Part shown: in pieces, positions 31,902-41,512 of the stretch
Position numbering within the stretch: position 1 is the stretch's first letter
Layout of the letters: the number at the start of each line of letters is the position of its first letter
NCBI GenBank assembly: GCA_900545585.1
Contig: UQZR01000001.1
Coordinates: 98,774-162,773 of the forward strand
Direction: 5' to 3'
Length of the DNA: 64,000 bases
From: an uncultured Eubacteriales bacterium
Lineage (GTDB): Bacteria > Bacillota > Clostridia > Oscillospirales > Oscillospiraceae
Notes under the pieces: model-generated
What the model was told of the DNA's origin: nothing
The model's input: only the letters and a program-made list of their open reading frames with translations
The model's database searches: none
Position numbers and translations under genes: made by a program

Positions 31902-32387
31902 TCAAATCAGTAAGATCACCAGCAGCCCCGCAGCGGACAGTGCCAGTGCCCCCGCCACTCTGCGGTCCTGTGCATCCTCCCGCGCCCACCGCGCCGCCAG
32001 CGTTGTCAGCGCCTGCCGCGCGTCCTCCAGCTGTGTCAGCAGCCGCGTCTCATCTCCGCCCAGCTCCATGCGCCGCAGCACCTCCGCCGTCTCCGCATCC
32101 GGAATCCGTGAAAATGTCCTGTTCCACGCTATCTGTAAAGGCATATCGCTTTGCAGCATTTCCCGCACCGCGTCGAAGTACGTCCCGCACACAGGCCGCT
32201 GTGCCAGCTGTGCCAGCAGCTGCGGCATGGGCCGCCTTTGCCAGCGGATGCCCGTCTCCATGGCGCTCAGCGCCTGGGCAAGTGCCTGGGCCAGTGTCAG
32301 GCGCTGCCGCTGCCGCCTGCGTCTTGCTGCGCAGCACCAGACCGCACCGGCCACGATCAGCGCTGCCCCCGCCAGCTTGGCCGTCAC
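31902..32387 (-). CDS. spoIIIAB: stage III sporulation protein AB
   Basis: A 161-residue protein related to type II secretion GspF domains. One N-terminal helix, a cytoplasmic helical bundle (LAQALSAMETGIRWQRRPMPQLL ... LRRMELGGDETRL), then a C-terminal helix. Overlaps the spoIIIAA stop by 4 nt. Confidence 0.92.
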   Translation of the reverse strand: MTAKLAGAALIVAGAVWCCAARRRRQRQRLTLAQALAQALSAMETGIRWQRRPMPQLLAQLAQRPVCGTYFDAVREMLQSDMPLQIAWNRTFSRIPDAETAEVLRRMELGGDETRLLTQLEDARQALTTLAARWAREDAQDRRVAGALALSAAGLLVILLI

Positions 32388-33307
32388 AGCGCCTCCACCC
32401 GATAGACGCGGCGTCCATTCTCTACGGTGATGGTCACTATCCTTTGGAATACCCGCATCTCCAGCAGTCGGGCAAACAGCGGCTTCCGCGCCAGCTCCTC
32501 CCTGTTCGCGGCGTGGATGGTGGCCAGCAGCGCCACGCCGCAGTGTGCGGCGGACAGCATGGCCCGTAGGTCCTCCTCTGCGGTGATTTCATCCACCGCG
32601 ATGACCTGTGGGTTGGCAGACCGCAGCAGCATGGTGATGCCCAGGGCCTTGGGACACCCGTCCAGCACGTCGGTGTGGGCCCCCACCTCCAGCTGCGGCA
32701 CGCCGCGGTACATGGCCGCCAGCTCGCCCCGCTCGTCCACGATACCCACGCGGCAGGCGGGGCGCTGCTCGTCCCCGTCGGACAGCGCACAGATCATGTC
32801 CCGCAGCAGAGTGGTCTTGCCCACCCCCGGCGGCGCCAGCAGCAGCGTACTGGGAAAGCCCTCCGGCTCCCACAGCTCTCGCAGCAGCGGCTCTGCCAAT
32901 CCCCGCACCTGACGGCTGATACGAACGGTTACGGAGGAGATGTCCCGCAGGTTGGTGTTGGCCCCGTCCCGCAGGACGGCGGTGCCGCAGACGCCGACCC
33001 GAAAGCCGCCGCGGCCGATGAGATACCCCTTGCTCAGTGTTTCCGACACAGCGTAGCGGGAGTATCCCGTCACCATGTCGCACAGCTGCTCCAAGTCGGA
33101 CTGCGTCACCAGTGCCCTCGGCAGCTCATCGCTGACAAGTATCTCCCCTTCACACGTCAGTACCGTCATAGGCCGCCCCGTCCGCAGGCGGAACTCCTCC
33201 GCCTGCGCCTTCCTCCAGTCCGGCAGCCGCCGCGCCGCCTGCTGCCACCGCATTGGCAGCAGCTCCAGCGCCTGTTCATAGCGCGCTATGGCATAGCTCA
33301 ATTCCAT
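32384..33307 (-). CDS. spoIIIAA: stage III sporulation protein AA (ATPase)
   Basis: A 307-residue secretion-type ATPase that powers the feeding channel. Walker A LAPPGVGKTTLLRD lies near 146-159, Walker B VIAVDEITAEED near 231-242, and a VGIVDERGELAAMYRG segment between them is characteristic. The start at 33307 (MELSYAIARYEQ) follows AGGGGGAG; longer frame sequence upstream contains the promoter. First gene of an eight-gene, fully coupled operon AA-AH. Confidence 0.94.
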   Translation of the reverse strand: MELSYAIARYEQALELLPMRWQQAARRLPDWRKAQAEEFRLRTGRPMTVLTCEGEILVSDELPRALVTQSDLEQLCDMVTGYSRYAVSETLSKGYLIGRGGFRVGVCGTAVLRDGANTNLRDISSVTVRISRQVRGLAEPLLRELWEPEGFPSTLLLAPPGVGKTTLLRDMICALSDGDEQRPACRVGIVDERGELAAMYRGVPQLEVGAHTDVLDGCPKALGITMLLRSANPQVIAVDEITAEEDLRAMLSAAHCGVALLATIHAANREELARKPLFARLLEMRVFQRIVTITVENGRRVYRVEAL

Positions 33308-33336
33308 GCTCCGCTCCCCCTCCTGTGTGATATTCA

Positions 33337-33365
33337 CTTGTATGACGGCTCGTCCCCAAATATGC
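33337..33365 (-). promoter_or_regulatory. sigma-E promoter of the spoIIIA operon
   Basis: Minus strand GCATATT (plus 33359-33365), 14 bp, CATACAAG (33337-33344). This matches the sigma-E consensus KMATATT - 14 bp - CATACANT at all but one position, 29 bp before the spoIIIAA ATG. No other gene is seen in 33308-33480. Confidence 0.82.
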
Positions 33366-33483
33366 CGCGATACGAAAAAAGCCCACCCTCCGGCAGGCAA
33401 AGCTCCCGTATGCTCAACCCCCACGTTCCAAAACATCCTCCATGAATCACCTTCCTCCGGACTGCCGCCGCCACGGTGCAAAA

Positions 33484-33518
33484 AAGAACACAGCGGTCGA
33501 TGCCGCTGTGTTCTTTTT
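33484..33518. terminator. bidirectional terminator between the opp cluster and spoIIIA
   Basis: AGAACACAGCGG/CCGCTGTGTTCT with six T on either strand. Confidence 0.92.
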
Positions 33519-33803
33519 TCAGTGATTCCAAATGAGCTGCATGGCCAGAATCGCCACGGCGCCGGCGGCGATGAACACGCCGGCGATGAGCATGGCCGCC
33601 TTCAGCGCACCGCCCATGGCGGCGCGGCGCTGCTCCGGCGTAAACTGCTCCTGGGACTCCCAGGGCCGGTCATCGGCGGGCGACGGCTCCTGCGGTGTCG
33701 CCTTCTTAGGCATGCGCGGGAACAGCATGGGCGACGGCCCTACGCCGCTCATATCGGCGATGGTCCGCCCATCGTCGTCCTGATAGGTTCGCTTCTTCGC
33801 CAT
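33519..33803 (-). CDS. hypothetical membrane protein after oppF
   Basis: A 94-residue protein. The first ~60 residues are hydrophilic and Pro-rich (MPKKATPQEPSPADDRP), followed by one C-terminal helix (AAMLIAGVFIAAGAVAILAM). Its ATG overlaps the oppF stop (TAATG), so it is made with the transporter. Tail-anchored topology is likely. No family recognised. Confidence 0.75.
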   Translation of the reverse strand: MAKKRTYQDDDGRTIADMSGVGPSPMLFPRMPKKATPQEPSPADDRPWESQEQFTPEQRRAAMGGALKAAMLIAGVFIAAGAVAILAMQLIWNH

Positions 33804-34939
33804 TACTTATCGTACAGATGGCACGCCACAAAGTGGCCCGGCTCCAGCTCACGCTGGACAGGAGTTTCCTCCTTGCAGCAGGCCATGCAGTTGGCGCAGC
33901 GGGTGTGGAACTTGCAGCCCTTTGGCGGGTTGGCGGGAGACGGGATGCTGCCCTCCAGCACGATACGGTTCATCTTCACCGTGGGATCGGGGATGGGGAT
34001 GGCGGAGAACAGGGCTTTGGTGTAGGGGTGCAGCGGGTTGCGGAAGATATCCTCCGTGGCGCCATACTCCACCAGATTGCCCAGATACATGACGCCCACC
34101 GTGTCGGAGATGTGCTCCACCACGGACAGATCATGGCTGATGAACAGGTACGTTAGGTTGTACTTCTTCTGGATCTCCTTGAGCAGGTTGATGATCTGCG
34201 CCTGAATGGACACGTCCAGTGCGGACACCGGCTCGTCACAGACAATAAACTCGGGATTCAGCGCCAGAGCACGGGCAATGCAGATACGCTGCCGCTGGCC
34301 GCCGGAGAACTCATGGGGATAGCGGCCCTTGTGGAAGGGCTGCAAGCCGCAGTTGTCCATGACCTTGTCAATATAGTCGTCGAACTCCTCCTTGGGCACC
34401 AGATTGTGCTCACGGACGGCCTCGCCGATGATCTCGCCCACCGGCATACGGGGGGACAGTGAGGAGAACGGGTCCTGGAAGATGATCTGCATCTTGGTGC
34501 GCATGGCGCGCATCTCCTTGGCGGACAGGTCGTAGATCTCCTGCCCGTTGAACAGCACCTGACCGGAGGTCTTTTCGTCGTACAGCCGCAGGATGGTACG
34601 GCCAGTGGTGGTTTTGCCGCAGCCCGACTCGCCCACCAGACCCATGGTGGTGCCGCGCTTGAGGTTGAACGTCACGCCGTCCACAGCCTTGACGTAGCCC
34701 ACAGTCTTGGACACCATGCCGCCCTTGATGGGGAAATACTTCTTCAGGTGGTTGACCTGCAGAATGTACTGGGGATCATACTCCACGGGGGTGAAATCGT
34801 TGTCCACGGTGAGAGAGGGCTTCTTCGCCTTCTGGCTGTATGCCTGCTCCTTGACAAACTCGTCGGCATTCTGCTTCTGAGTCTCTTTCAGCTCCTCGAG
34901 GACCTGATCGTCATTCTTACCTGCTTTCCAGAACGGCAT
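33803..34939 (-). CDS. oppF: oligopeptide ABC transporter ATPase OppF
   Basis: A 378-residue ATPase. About 65 extra residues precede the ABC domain. Walker [10 protein letters not shown], signature FSGGQRQR, Walker [13 protein letters not shown] and switch [12 protein letters not shown] are present. A C-terminal oligopeptide-transporter zinc/cluster-type motif ([14 protein letters not shown]) is typical of OppF/DppF. The ATG at 34939 is preferred over a GTG three codons earlier that overlaps the GGAGG. Four-gene coupling with oppD and the 94-aa ORF. Confidence 0.94.
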   Translation of the reverse strand: MPFWKAGKNDDQVLEELKETQKQNADEFVKEQAYSQKAKKPSLTVDNDFTPVEYDPQYILQVNHLKKYFPIKGGMVSKTVGYVKAVDGVTFNLKRGTTMGLVGESGCGKTTTGRTILRLYDEKTSGQVLFNGQEIYDLSAKEMRAMRTKMQIIFQDPFSSLSPRMPVGEIIGEAVREHNLVPKEEFDDYIDKVMDNCGLQPFHKGRYPHEFSGGQRQRICIARALALNPEFIVCDEPVSALDVSIQAQIINLLKEIQKKYNLTYLFISHDLSVVEHISDTVGVMYLGNLVEYGATEDIFRNPLHPYTKALFSAIPIPDPTVKMNRIVLEGSIPSPANPPKGCKFHTRCANCMACCKEETPVQRELEPGHFVACHLYDK

Positions 34940-34940
34940 C

Positions 34941-36149
34941 TTATTCACCCTCCTTTCCGTTGTCGGCGCTGCCGGTCATTTCCCGCTCCACCTGCTCCTC
35001 CAGATCGGGCCGCTTGCCGTCGTAGTAGCGGTAGCAGCTGACCTTGTGGGTAGGCGAGATGCTGACCTCACAGGGATATTCGCCGCTGCACTGCTCTACG
35101 CACATCTCGCAGCGATCCTTGAAGTAGCAGTAATCCGGCATGTTGATGGGGTTGGGCACCTTGCCGGGGATAGAGTACAGCTTTTCCACCTGACGGCCCA
35201 CCACAGGCTTGGAGGCCATCAGGCCGATGGTATAGGGATGCGCGGGGTGGGCGAAGATCTCCTCCGCCGTACCCTGCTCCACGATACGTCCCGCATACAT
35301 GACCACCACGTAGTCCGCCATCTCGGCGATAACGCCCAAATCGTGGGTGATGAACATGATGGAGGAATTGATTTTGTCCTTCAGGTTCCGCAGCAGGTCC
35401 AGGATCTGCGCCTGAATGGTCACGTCCAGCGCCGTAGTCGGCTCATCGGCGATGATCAGGCGGGGGCTGCACGCCAGGGCCATAGCGATCATGACACGCT
35501 GGCGCATACCGCCGGACAGTTCGTGGGGGAAGTTCTTGTAAACGCCTGCGCTGTTAGCGATGCCCACCATCTCCAGCAGCCGGATAGAGCGCTCGCGCAC
35601 CTGCTCCTCCGTCTGGCCCTTCTCGCCGTGGAGGGCGATGACCTCGTCCAGCTGGTCGCCGATGCGGAACACGGGGTTCAGTGCGGTCATAGGCTCCTGG
35701 AAGATCATGGACACGAAGTTGCCCCGCAGGTGCTGCATCACGGAGTCGGGGGTCTTGGTGACATCGTAGGCTTTGTCGCCCAGATTCAGGCGGATCTCGC
35801 CCTCCACCACCTGACCCTGGGGCCGCTGCAGCAGCTGCATCAGGGACAGACTGGTGACGGACTTGCCGCAGCCGGACTCGCCCACCACACCCACGGTCTT
35901 GCCGATGGGCACAGAGAAGGTGACGCCGTCCACGGACTTGACCACGCCGGTGTCGGTAAAGAAGTAGGTATGGAGGTTATCGAACTCCACCGCATTGTTA
36001 GTGTCGTGCATCTCGGTGAGATACTCGGACTCCGGCACGGTTTTCCGCTTGCGCTTCTTCTCCAGCTCATTGGTGATCTTGCGGTTCTCCTTGGAGATAC
36101 GGCGGGATTCCTTTGCGGACAGATAACCGTCGTTGTGTTTCTTAGCCAT
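34941..36149 (-). CDS. oppD: oligopeptide ABC transporter ATPase OppD
   Basis: A 402-residue ATPase with Walker [10 protein letters not shown], signature [14 protein letters not shown], Walker [13 protein letters not shown], and the C-terminal [14 protein letters not shown] cysteine cluster. A charged ~50-residue N-terminal extension ([20 protein letters not shown]) precedes the domain. AAGGAG precedes its ATG. Partner of OppF. Confidence 0.94.
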   Translation of the reverse strand: MAKKHNDGYLSAKESRRISKENRKITNELEKKRKRKTVPESEYLTEMHDTNNAVEFDNLHTYFFTDTGVVKSVDGVTFSVPIGKTVGVVGESGCGKSVTSLSLMQLLQRPQGQVVEGEIRLNLGDKAYDVTKTPDSVMQHLRGNFVSMIFQEPMTALNPVFRIGDQLDEVIALHGEKGQTEEQVRERSIRLLEMVGIANSAGVYKNFPHELSGGMRQRVMIAMALACSPRLIIADEPTTALDVTIQAQILDLLRNLKDKINSSIMFITHDLGVIAEMADYVVVMYAGRIVEQGTAEEIFAHPAHPYTIGLMASKPVVGRQVEKLYSIPGKVPNPINMPDYCYFKDRCEMCVEQCSGEYPCEVSISPTHKVSCYRYYDGKRPDLEEQVEREMTGSADNGKEGE

Positions 36150-36166
36150 TCCGATCCACTCCTTTC

Positions 36167-37819
36167 TCAGCGCTTCATCTTCGGGTCGAACGCATCACGC
36201 AGACCGTCGCCCACGAAGTTGAAGCCCAGCACTGTCAGCATCAGGCAGATACCGGCGGGGATCCAGATAAACCAGTACTCCGTCAGCACGTAGGAGTTGG
36301 ACACGTCGTTCATGATATTGCCCCAGGATGCGAAGGGGAACTTGACGCCCAGACCCAGGAAGGACAGGGTCGCCTCGGTGATGATGGTGGAACCCAGGCT
36401 CATGGTGCAGTTGACGATGAGCTGAGGGATGACGTTGGGGATCAGGTGCCGGAAGATACGGCGGGACACACTGATGCCGCAGGCCTCAGTAGCAGTCATA
36501 AACTCCTGCTCACGCAGGGACAGGATCTGGCCGCGGACCAGACGGGCAATGCCGGGCCAGCCCAGGAAGCCCAGGATCAGCATCAGGTACAGCATACGGA
36601 CCTGCGGGTCCACGCGCATGCCGTCCATAGCCGCGCCCAGGATGATGATCAGCGGCGTGGAGGGGATACAGTAGAAAATATCCACGATACGCATGATGAG
36701 GTTATCCACCCAGCCGCCGAAGTAGCCGGAGATACCGCCCAGAATCACGCCCAACGTGGCGGAAATGATGACCACGATGAAGCCGATGCACAGGGATACG
36801 CGGCCGCCGTACATCAGACGGGTCAGCATATCCATACCGTTCTTATCGGTGCCCAGCGGGTGGACCTTGTTGGGGAAGGAGTAGGCGTCGAACACGCGGG
36901 TGACGGTGCCCTCCTTGATGGACCACTGGTACTTGGCAGGGTTGTATTCCAGCTGGATCTCTCGAACCTCGCCGTTCTCGTTGGTGTACTCGATCTGGGT
37001 CTCTCCCTTGCCCGCGGCCTCAATGACCCGCTCCTTGAACTCCTTGGAGATCACGGTGCCGGACACCTTGGACTGGATGACATAGCGGCTGATGTACGCG
37101 ACTTCCTCGCCGTTGAGCATCACGCTGCCGTCGTCCATGGTATAGGTCTTGCCGTCGGCGGTGAACTCGGTCTCACCGGTGACGTGGGCCTTCAGGGCGT
37201 TGAAGCTGAAGCTGAAGCTGAACTTCTCACCGGTGACGCTGGGATTCACGATGTCCTTGTACGCCACCGCCAGCAGTGTGCCGCCGCTGGACACGGAGTA
37301 CAGGCTGTCGCCCTCCTCGGTGATGTCGTAGTTCACACCCTTGTAGCTGAAGCTGTCATCCTTGCCCATGTGCAGTGTCAGCTGCGCCTGCAGGATGGCG
37401 CCGAACTCCTGCCCGTCCGCGATGAGGTACCGGTACTCGGTGTTCTCGCTGAGGGCAGCGTATTCCTTCATCTGGATGTCGTCGCGGTAGAACACCTCGT
37501 CCTGCCCGTAGGGGCTGACCAGACCGCCGATGAAGGAGAAGATGAACATCACGGCCAGAATGGTGAGACCCACCACAGCCAGCCGGTTGCGGAAGAAGCG
37601 CTTGGCCACCAGCGTGCCAGGGGACAGCACCTTGACGCGGCGGTCATCGCTGAGGGAGTAATCCTCCTGGGGCGTGTTATCCTCAGAGGGCGTATTGTCC
37701 TTTCCCGCGTACTTTTCGTTGAGCTCATAGGAACGGCGGCGGGCATCGGTGCCCGGCATTCCCTGACCTTTCCCGGGCTGGGATAGATCTTTATCCGTCT
37801 TATCGTTAAAATAACTCAT
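36167..37819 (-). CDS. oppC: oligopeptide ABC permease OppC with large extracellular insert
   Basis: A 550-residue permease, far above the usual ~300. A ~70-residue hydrophilic N-terminus leads to helix 1 (LAVVGLTILAVMFIFSFIGG, about 80-100). Then ~225 residues of beta-rich, soluble-looking sequence (MDDGSVMLNGEEVAYISRYV and similar) precede the normal HPLGTDKNGMDML-permease core with the EACGISVSRRIFRHLIPNV coupling loop. The insert would lie outside the membrane and may contact OppA or substrate. The core is complete. Confidence 0.9.
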   Translation of the reverse strand: MSYFNDKTDKDLSQPGKGQGMPGTDARRRSYELNEKYAGKDNTPSEDNTPQEDYSLSDDRRVKVLSPGTLVAKRFFRNRLAVVGLTILAVMFIFSFIGGLVSPYGQDEVFYRDDIQMKEYAALSENTEYRYLIADGQEFGAILQAQLTLHMGKDDSFSYKGVNYDITEEGDSLYSVSSGGTLLAVAYKDIVNPSVTGEKFSFSFSFNALKAHVTGETEFTADGKTYTMDDGSVMLNGEEVAYISRYVIQSKVSGTVISKEFKERVIEAAGKGETQIEYTNENGEVREIQLEYNPAKYQWSIKEGTVTRVFDAYSFPNKVHPLGTDKNGMDMLTRLMYGGRVSLCIGFIVVIISATLGVILGGISGYFGGWVDNLIMRIVDIFYCIPSTPLIIILGAAMDGMRVDPQVRMLYLMLILGFLGWPGIARLVRGQILSLREQEFMTATEACGISVSRRIFRHLIPNVIPQLIVNCTMSLGSTIITEATLSFLGLGVKFPFASWGNIMNDVSNSYVLTEYWFIWIPAGICLMLTVLGFNFVGDGLRDAFDPKMKR

Positions 37820-37837
37820 TCGTCACGTCCTCCCTTC

Positions 37838-38824
37838 TCAAGCGATGCGTACCCGCGGGTCAACCACGGCGTACAGAATATCGGAGATGAGGTTGCCCAG
37901 CAGCGTCAGGATCGCCAGGAACGTCATGTAGAACATGGAGAACGGAATATCACCGGCCACCATGGCGTTGTAGGAGATGTAGCCGATGCCCTGGATAGCG
38001 AACAGCGTCTCTGTGATCATCGCGCCGGCGAACAGGCCGGGCAGGCTGCCGCCGATAAACGTGACCAGCGGGATCAGCGTATTGCGGAAGGCATGGTGAT
38101 AGATGACCTTTTTCTCGGACAGGCCCTTGGCGCGGGCGGTCCGGATGTAGTCGGCGTTCAGCACCTCCAGCATGTTGGTGCGGACGTAGCGCATCCACGG
38201 GCCGATGGAGATGAATACCAGCGTCACGATAGGCAGCACCAGATGCTTGGCCATATCCAGTATCTGCCCAAAGTGGGACAGCGTATTGAAATCACGTCCT
38301 GTCAGACCCACCAGATCGAACCAGCCCAGCTTCACGGAGAACACCAGCTTCAGCAGGGTGGCAAAGAAGAACGTAGGCAGAGACATACCCAGCAGGGCCA
38401 CGGTGGTAACGGTATAGTCAGTCACGCTGTACTGCTTGGTGGCAGCCACGATGCCCAGGGGCACCGCGATCAGCAGCTCGAACACCAGAGAGATAGCTCC
38501 CATGATGAAGGACACCCAGATGACCTCGTTGAACTTCTGGATGACGGGCACGGTGTACTTCCAGCTGTCGCCGAAGTTGCCGGTGACCAGGTTTTTCAGC
38601 TGCACGAAAAAGCCTGGGATCAGCTCCAGATCCAATCCGTATTGGGCATTCAGCTGGGCCAGCCACTCCTCGTAGGGCTTGGAGCCGGGTGCCTGTGACA
38701 GCTGCCGCGCCATCGTCTCCACGTAGGAGGCGGGCAGACAGCGCATCAGCACATAGATGATGAATGTCACAAAGAACAGGATCACAATCGATAGCAGTGT
38801 GCGTTTGACTAAGAATTTGCGCAT
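37838..38824 (-). CDS. oppB: oligopeptide ABC permease OppB
   Basis: A 328-residue permease with six helices, beginning MRKFLVKRTLLSIVILFFVTF, and the coupling loop YIRTARAKGLSEKKVIYHHAFRN. Start at 38824 follows GGAGGG; the frame upstream includes the operon's intercistronic hairpins. Pairs with OppC. Confidence 0.94.
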   Translation of the reverse strand: MRKFLVKRTLLSIVILFFVTFIIYVLMRCLPASYVETMARQLSQAPGSKPYEEWLAQLNAQYGLDLELIPGFFVQLKNLVTGNFGDSWKYTVPVIQKFNEVIWVSFIMGAISLVFELLIAVPLGIVAATKQYSVTDYTVTTVALLGMSLPTFFFATLLKLVFSVKLGWFDLVGLTGRDFNTLSHFGQILDMAKHLVLPIVTLVFISIGPWMRYVRTNMLEVLNADYIRTARAKGLSEKKVIYHHAFRNTLIPLVTFIGGSLPGLFAGAMITETLFAIQGIGYISYNAMVAGDIPFSMFYMTFLAILTLLGNLISDILYAVVDPRVRIA

Positions 38825-38958
38825 ACAATCCCTCCGTTTTGCCGACAGCCGCCCCGCGCCAGGGGCCGCTGTCCTTTTTAATGTGATTCTGCGTATCAGG
38901 CAGTCGTTCCGGCACGGACGTCGAACCGCCTGACTCATACGCAAAAGAGTCCGGTGAT

Positions 38959-39021
38959 AGGCTACCCTGCGGCTTTGCAGCCGCAGGGTAGCCGTCTTAA
39001 AGGTTTTTGGGCCTTTAAGGA
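38959..39021 (-). promoter_or_regulatory. two intercistronic hairpins between oppA and oppB
   Basis: GGCTACCCTGCGGC/GCCGCAGGGTAGCC (about 38960-38993) and CTTAAAGG/CCTTTAAG (38998-39019). Neither has a T-run on the minus strand. They are placed to protect oppA mRNA or reduce read-through into oppBCDF. Confidence 0.6.
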
Positions 39022-39045
39022 AAATCAGATGTACGGATCAGGCGC

Positions 39046-41325
39046 TTACTTCAGATCCAGCAGCTCCAGATCGTTGTACCACTGCCAATAGGTAGTGATA
39101 TCGGGCGTCACGGTATCCAGGTTCACGCGCTGGCTGGAGATGATGATGCAGTTCTGGCGCTGATAGACGGGGATCTCAACAGCCCAGTCGGCCACGATAT
39201 CCAGGCACTCCTTGTACAGGGTCTTACGATAGGTCTGATCGGTGGACTGACGGGCCTGCATGATCAGGTCATCCAGCTCGGCATCCTTGATCCAGTAGGA
39301 CTTCTCGTTAGAACCGCCCTGGCTGTGATAGATCTGGAACATATCGGGGTCGGGAGTGGCCTGCCACGCCATGGCGAACATGTCCGCGTTACCAGCGTTG
39401 ATGGCGTTGGTCATCTCGGAGAAGTTGGACATATCGGAGACGATCAGGTTGAAGCCCAGCTCCTTCAGAGCGTCGGAGGCCAGGGTCAGAGCCATAAAGG
39501 TGGGGTGGTCGCCGGTACCGCTGCCGCCGACCATGACCTCAGCGTCCATGCGGGCATCCGCGGGAGCCGCGGTGATCTTGCCGTCGGTGACGGTGTAGCC
39601 GGCAGCCTCGAAGTAACCCAGAGCGGCCTGCTTGGCGGCGGCGTACTTATCCTCGGCGGACATACCGTCGGTGTAGATGTCGTTGCCGTTCACATCCACG
39701 GAGAAAGCGACCTTGTAGCCCTCATCGGTGACACGGGGAGCGGCCCAGGAGGTGTCGGAGATGGGGTAGTTGATGACGTTGGCAAACTCACCGTAGTAGG
39801 AGTCCACAGCCACGTCACGGTAGACAGCGATCACAGTAGCGATAGCCTTACGCAGGTTCTTGGAGGCCTCGTCGCCGCCGTTGCCGGTGCCGACCTTCAC
39901 GCGGTTGGCGTTGAAGCCGACATAGCCATAGCCCAGGTTGGCGACCAGATCGGTCTGCAGCACGTCACCGGAGATCTCGCCGTTGGAGTTGGCCTTCTTG
40001 ATCTGATCGGCAGCTTCCTTGGAGTAGGAAGGATCGGTGATGTCGATGGTGCCGGAAACGACGCCGGGGATCTTATCCACATCCTGCATCTCGCGCCAGA
40101 TGATGGTGTCGATCTTGGGCTCGCCCTTCCAGTAACCGGCGTTCTTCTCCAGGGTCACAGCGCCGTTGGAATAGCTCTCGAAGGTGTAGGGACCGGAACC
40201 GACAGGAGCGGAGGTCACGGACTTGACGTGGGACAGGTCGCCCTTGTCGAAGCCGAACTTGTTGTTGTCATAGTCGTACTTCTCGGTCTCGCCGTAGTAG
40301 TGCATGGGGCAGATGGTCACGGGGATCTGATAGATGGCGGTGGCATTGACCTCGGTCAGGGTGACGGTCATGCTGTAATCGCCGGTCTTGACGATACCAG
40401 CGACGTTGGGAGCGGACTCACCGGTCTGCACGCCGACGGTGTAGTCGGAGAAGGCGTCACCGATCTCAGCCTCGATGAAGGCGGAGATGCTGGTGCCGGC
40501 GGTCTCGGCGTTGATGCCGTTATCGGAGATGTCATAGCCGTACTTAGCCACGATGGCCTTCCAGAAATCCTCGACAGTGGCGCCCTCGGCCAGCTCATAG
40601 CCCCAGTTGGCAGCCTGGGCGGCCACGGAATCACTGGCGGTGGCGCTACCGGCAGCCACAACGTAGTCCAGGATCTCCTGAGTGAACTTCACGCCGGCGG
40701 CGTTGAAGGCGGCCCAGAAGGTGTTGTACTGATCCTCGGTGAAGAAGTCAGTGGCGGTATAGCCGTCAGGACCGGCAGCCAGGATCAGGTTCATACGGGA
40801 GTCCATGCCGGAACGGTAGGCATCCAGGCCCTTGATGGGGATGGAGTACAGGGTGGACACGCCGTCATAGGTGGGGTCAAGCAGGACGTAGTAGGAGAAG
40901 ATGACATCGTCGATGGTCATCTCGGTACCGTCGGAGAACTTGACGCCGGGCTTCAGGGTGATGTTGTAGTCAACGGTGCCGTCCTCGTTCTCAACGATCT
41001 CGCAGTCGGCCACGCCGTAGTAGGTGTAGTCGGTGCCGTTGTAGGGACGGACGTCACCCTCGATGCCCTTCAGCACCACGGAGCCCTCACGGTCGGTGCC
41101 CAGCAGAGGGTCGAAAACCATGCTCATGACCTGGTTCTCATAATCGTTGGTGTAGAAGAAGGGGGAGAACTTGCCGTCGAAGTTCTGGGTGCCGACCACC
41201 AGCGTCTTAGCGGTCGAGCCCTGACCCTGATTACCGTCATTGTTGGCGTCGTTCTGCTGGCCGCAGCCTGCGAACAGACCCACGCACATGACGACAGACA
41301 GGATCAATGCAAGTGCCTTTTTCAT
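39046..41325 (-). CDS. oppA: oligopeptide-binding lipoprotein OppA
   Basis: A 759-residue family-5 solute-binding protein, larger than the usual 550. Signal peptide MKKALALILSVVMCVGLFAGC has a lipobox with Cys at 21, then an Asn/Gly linker. Family landmarks: LVVGTQNFDGKFSPFFYTN, KFSDGTEMTIDDVIFSY, SAPVGSGPYTFESYSNG and a late MAWQATPDPDMFQIYHSQG. Extra loops account for the length. ATG at 41325 after AAGGAG. It is first in the operon with a structured leader, separated from oppB by hairpins, matching high expression of the binding protein. Confidence 0.93.
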   Translation of the reverse strand: MKKALALILSVVMCVGLFAGCGQQNDANNDGNQGQGSTAKTLVVGTQNFDGKFSPFFYTNDYENQVMSMVFDPLLGTDREGSVVLKGIEGDVRPYNGTDYTYYGVADCEIVENEDGTVDYNITLKPGVKFSDGTEMTIDDVIFSYYVLLDPTYDGVSTLYSIPIKGLDAYRSGMDSRMNLILAAGPDGYTATDFFTEDQYNTFWAAFNAAGVKFTQEILDYVVAAGSATASDSVAAQAANWGYELAEGATVEDFWKAIVAKYGYDISDNGINAETAGTSISAFIEAEIGDAFSDYTVGVQTGESAPNVAGIVKTGDYSMTVTLTEVNATAIYQIPVTICPMHYYGETEKYDYDNNKFGFDKGDLSHVKSVTSAPVGSGPYTFESYSNGAVTLEKNAGYWKGEPKIDTIIWREMQDVDKIPGVVSGTIDITDPSYSKEAADQIKKANSNGEISGDVLQTDLVANLGYGYVGFNANRVKVGTGNGGDEASKNLRKAIATVIAVYRDVAVDSYYGEFANVINYPISDTSWAAPRVTDEGYKVAFSVDVNGNDIYTDGMSAEDKYAAAKQAALGYFEAAGYTVTDGKITAAPADARMDAEVMVGGSGTGDHPTFMALTLASDALKELGFNLIVSDMSNFSEMTNAINAGNADMFAMAWQATPDPDMFQIYHSQGGSNEKSYWIKDAELDDLIMQARQSTDQTYRKTLYKECLDIVADWAVEIPVYQRQNCIIISSQRVNLDTVTPDITTYWQWYNDLELLDLK

Positions 41326-41343
41326 TGGATCTAACTCCTTTTC

Positions 41344-41478
41344 GATATATTTGCAGCAACGGGTGTATACCCGTGGTGCACAATGGGACTCTGCATGCGG
41401 AGCATGCAGAAAAAGGGAGTACTCCCTTTGGGCCGGTCGATCGCCGCTGCGATATAATCGGTCATTTTGTTTATTATA
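41344..41478 (-). promoter_or_regulatory. oppA promoter and structured leader
   Basis: Extended -10 TGG-TATAAT on the minus strand (plus 41473-41478). Downstream leader hairpins: AAAGGGA-GTAC-TCCCTTT with following TTT (41413-41430), TCTGCATGC/GCATGCAGA (about 41390-41410) and ACGGGTG/TACCCGT (about 41358-41374). The first resembles a small attenuator. Confidence 0.5.
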
Positions 41479-41512
41479 CCATATACTTATGCCTGTTGTA
41501 CAGTCTTTTTTC

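Noticed and set aside
38825..39045. Separate promoter for oppBCDF
   Set aside because: No convincing -35/-10 pair; hairpins there fit an intercistronic control element better.
39325..41334. Very long open frame antisense to oppA
   Set aside because: Gly/Val/His-rich composition is the shadow of GC-rich codon use in oppA; no start signal or family motif.
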